The translations under genes and the position numbers were made by a program. This document shows, in pieces, positions 63,900 through 64,000 of a stretch of 64,000 nucleotides of DNA (position 1 is the first letter of the stretch; the number at the start of each line of letters is the position of its first letter). The notes beneath the pieces were generated by a model. That model worked only from the letters and a program-made list of their open reading frames with translations. It searched no databases and had not been told where the DNA came from. Source of the stretch: Sphingopyxis sp. L1A2A (GTDB lineage: Bacteria; Pseudomonadota; Alphaproteobacteria; Sphingomonadales; Sphingomonadaceae); NCBI RefSeq assembly GCF_005502465.1, contig NZ_SCOT01000001.1, positions 186,001 through 250,000 of the forward strand. Reading direction: 5' to 3'.

Positions 63900-64000
63900 T
63901 CACTTCACCACCCGATCCGCCTCGTCGATCGTGCCGCCGCCGATTTCGCGGTCCTCGCTATAACGGATGTGCACCGGCCCTTTCAGCTTGGCGGCGAGTT
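63900..64000 (-). CDS. Partial gene (C-terminus only)
   Basis: The last 33 codons of a minus-strand gene that runs off the right edge, ending LKGPVHIRYSEDREIGG then GTIDEADRVVK and a TGA. The gap to the usher-like gene is 31 bases, so they are probably cotranscribed. A periplasmic chaperone would fit beside an usher but these residues alone do not prove it. Confidence 0.6.
   Translation of the reverse strand, partial: LAAKLKGPVHIRYSEDREIGGGTIDEADRVVK

Overview
The window is high-GC chromosomal DNA from an alphaproteobacterium, most likely a sphingomonad (Sphingopyxis-like). The reasons are the tightly overlapping operons, the metX-metW pair, the ftsE-ftsX-ydcF-plsC order, the hemC-hemD-mitofilin order, the TonB receptor style, the CYP153-like P450 and the dense set of acyl-CoA catabolic genes. 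The genus is inferred from style, not from a marker gene. I see no rRNA, insertion sequence, integrase, prophage or CRISPR array.

Positions 1-23,300 form a catabolic region. Plus-strand genes run from a molybdopterin oxidoreductase through an MDR reductase and a ThuA-like protein to a compact block of P450, short acyl-CoA dehydrogenase, DUF35 protein, thiolase-like protein, long acyl-CoA dehydrogenase and LuxR-type regulator. That block resembles the actinobacterial igr operon for steroid side-chain removal. Next come two Rieske oxygenases and a TIM-barrel protein (13.3-16.7 kb). Last is an eight-gene minus-strand operon (16.7-23.3 kb): SDR, GST, two E1 subunits of a 2-oxoacid dehydrogenase, a stand-alone lipoyl protein, a SnoaL-like protein, a 3-ketosteroid-dehydrogenase-like flavoprotein and an NmrA-like protein. 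With the acyl-CoA ligase at the left edge, this reads as a pathway that activates, oxidises and shortens a polycyclic, steroid- or terpenoid-like substrate. The substrate is inferred.

Positions 23,300-25,200 hold two stretches without clear genes, a lipoprotein of the formylglycine-generating enzyme family and a tRNA-Arg(CCG). The tRNA may mark the edge of the accessory region.

Positions 25,200-53,970 are mostly core genes: a YeiH-type transporter, a zinc-ribbon membrane protein, ftsE/ftsX, a DUF218 protein, plsC, tyrosine and histidine biosynthesis (tyrC, hisC), metX/metW, a TetR regulator divergent from a TonB-dependent receptor, a CoA-transferase with glutaryl-CoA dehydrogenase, mitofilin-like/hemD/hemC, tsaD/gpsA, a flippase, a PfkB kinase, an EI24 protein, queG, a NatAB-type exporter, a CYP153-like P450 and msrB.

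Positions 53,970-59,800 encode a small envelope-glycosylation set: two paralogous STT3-like membrane proteins, GtrA and a UDP-galactopyranose-mutase-like flavoprotein. The right end has a patatin phospholipase, a large usher-like outer-membrane protein and the end of one more gene. Several convergent gene junctions carry palindromes or inverted repeats, some shared between distant sites.
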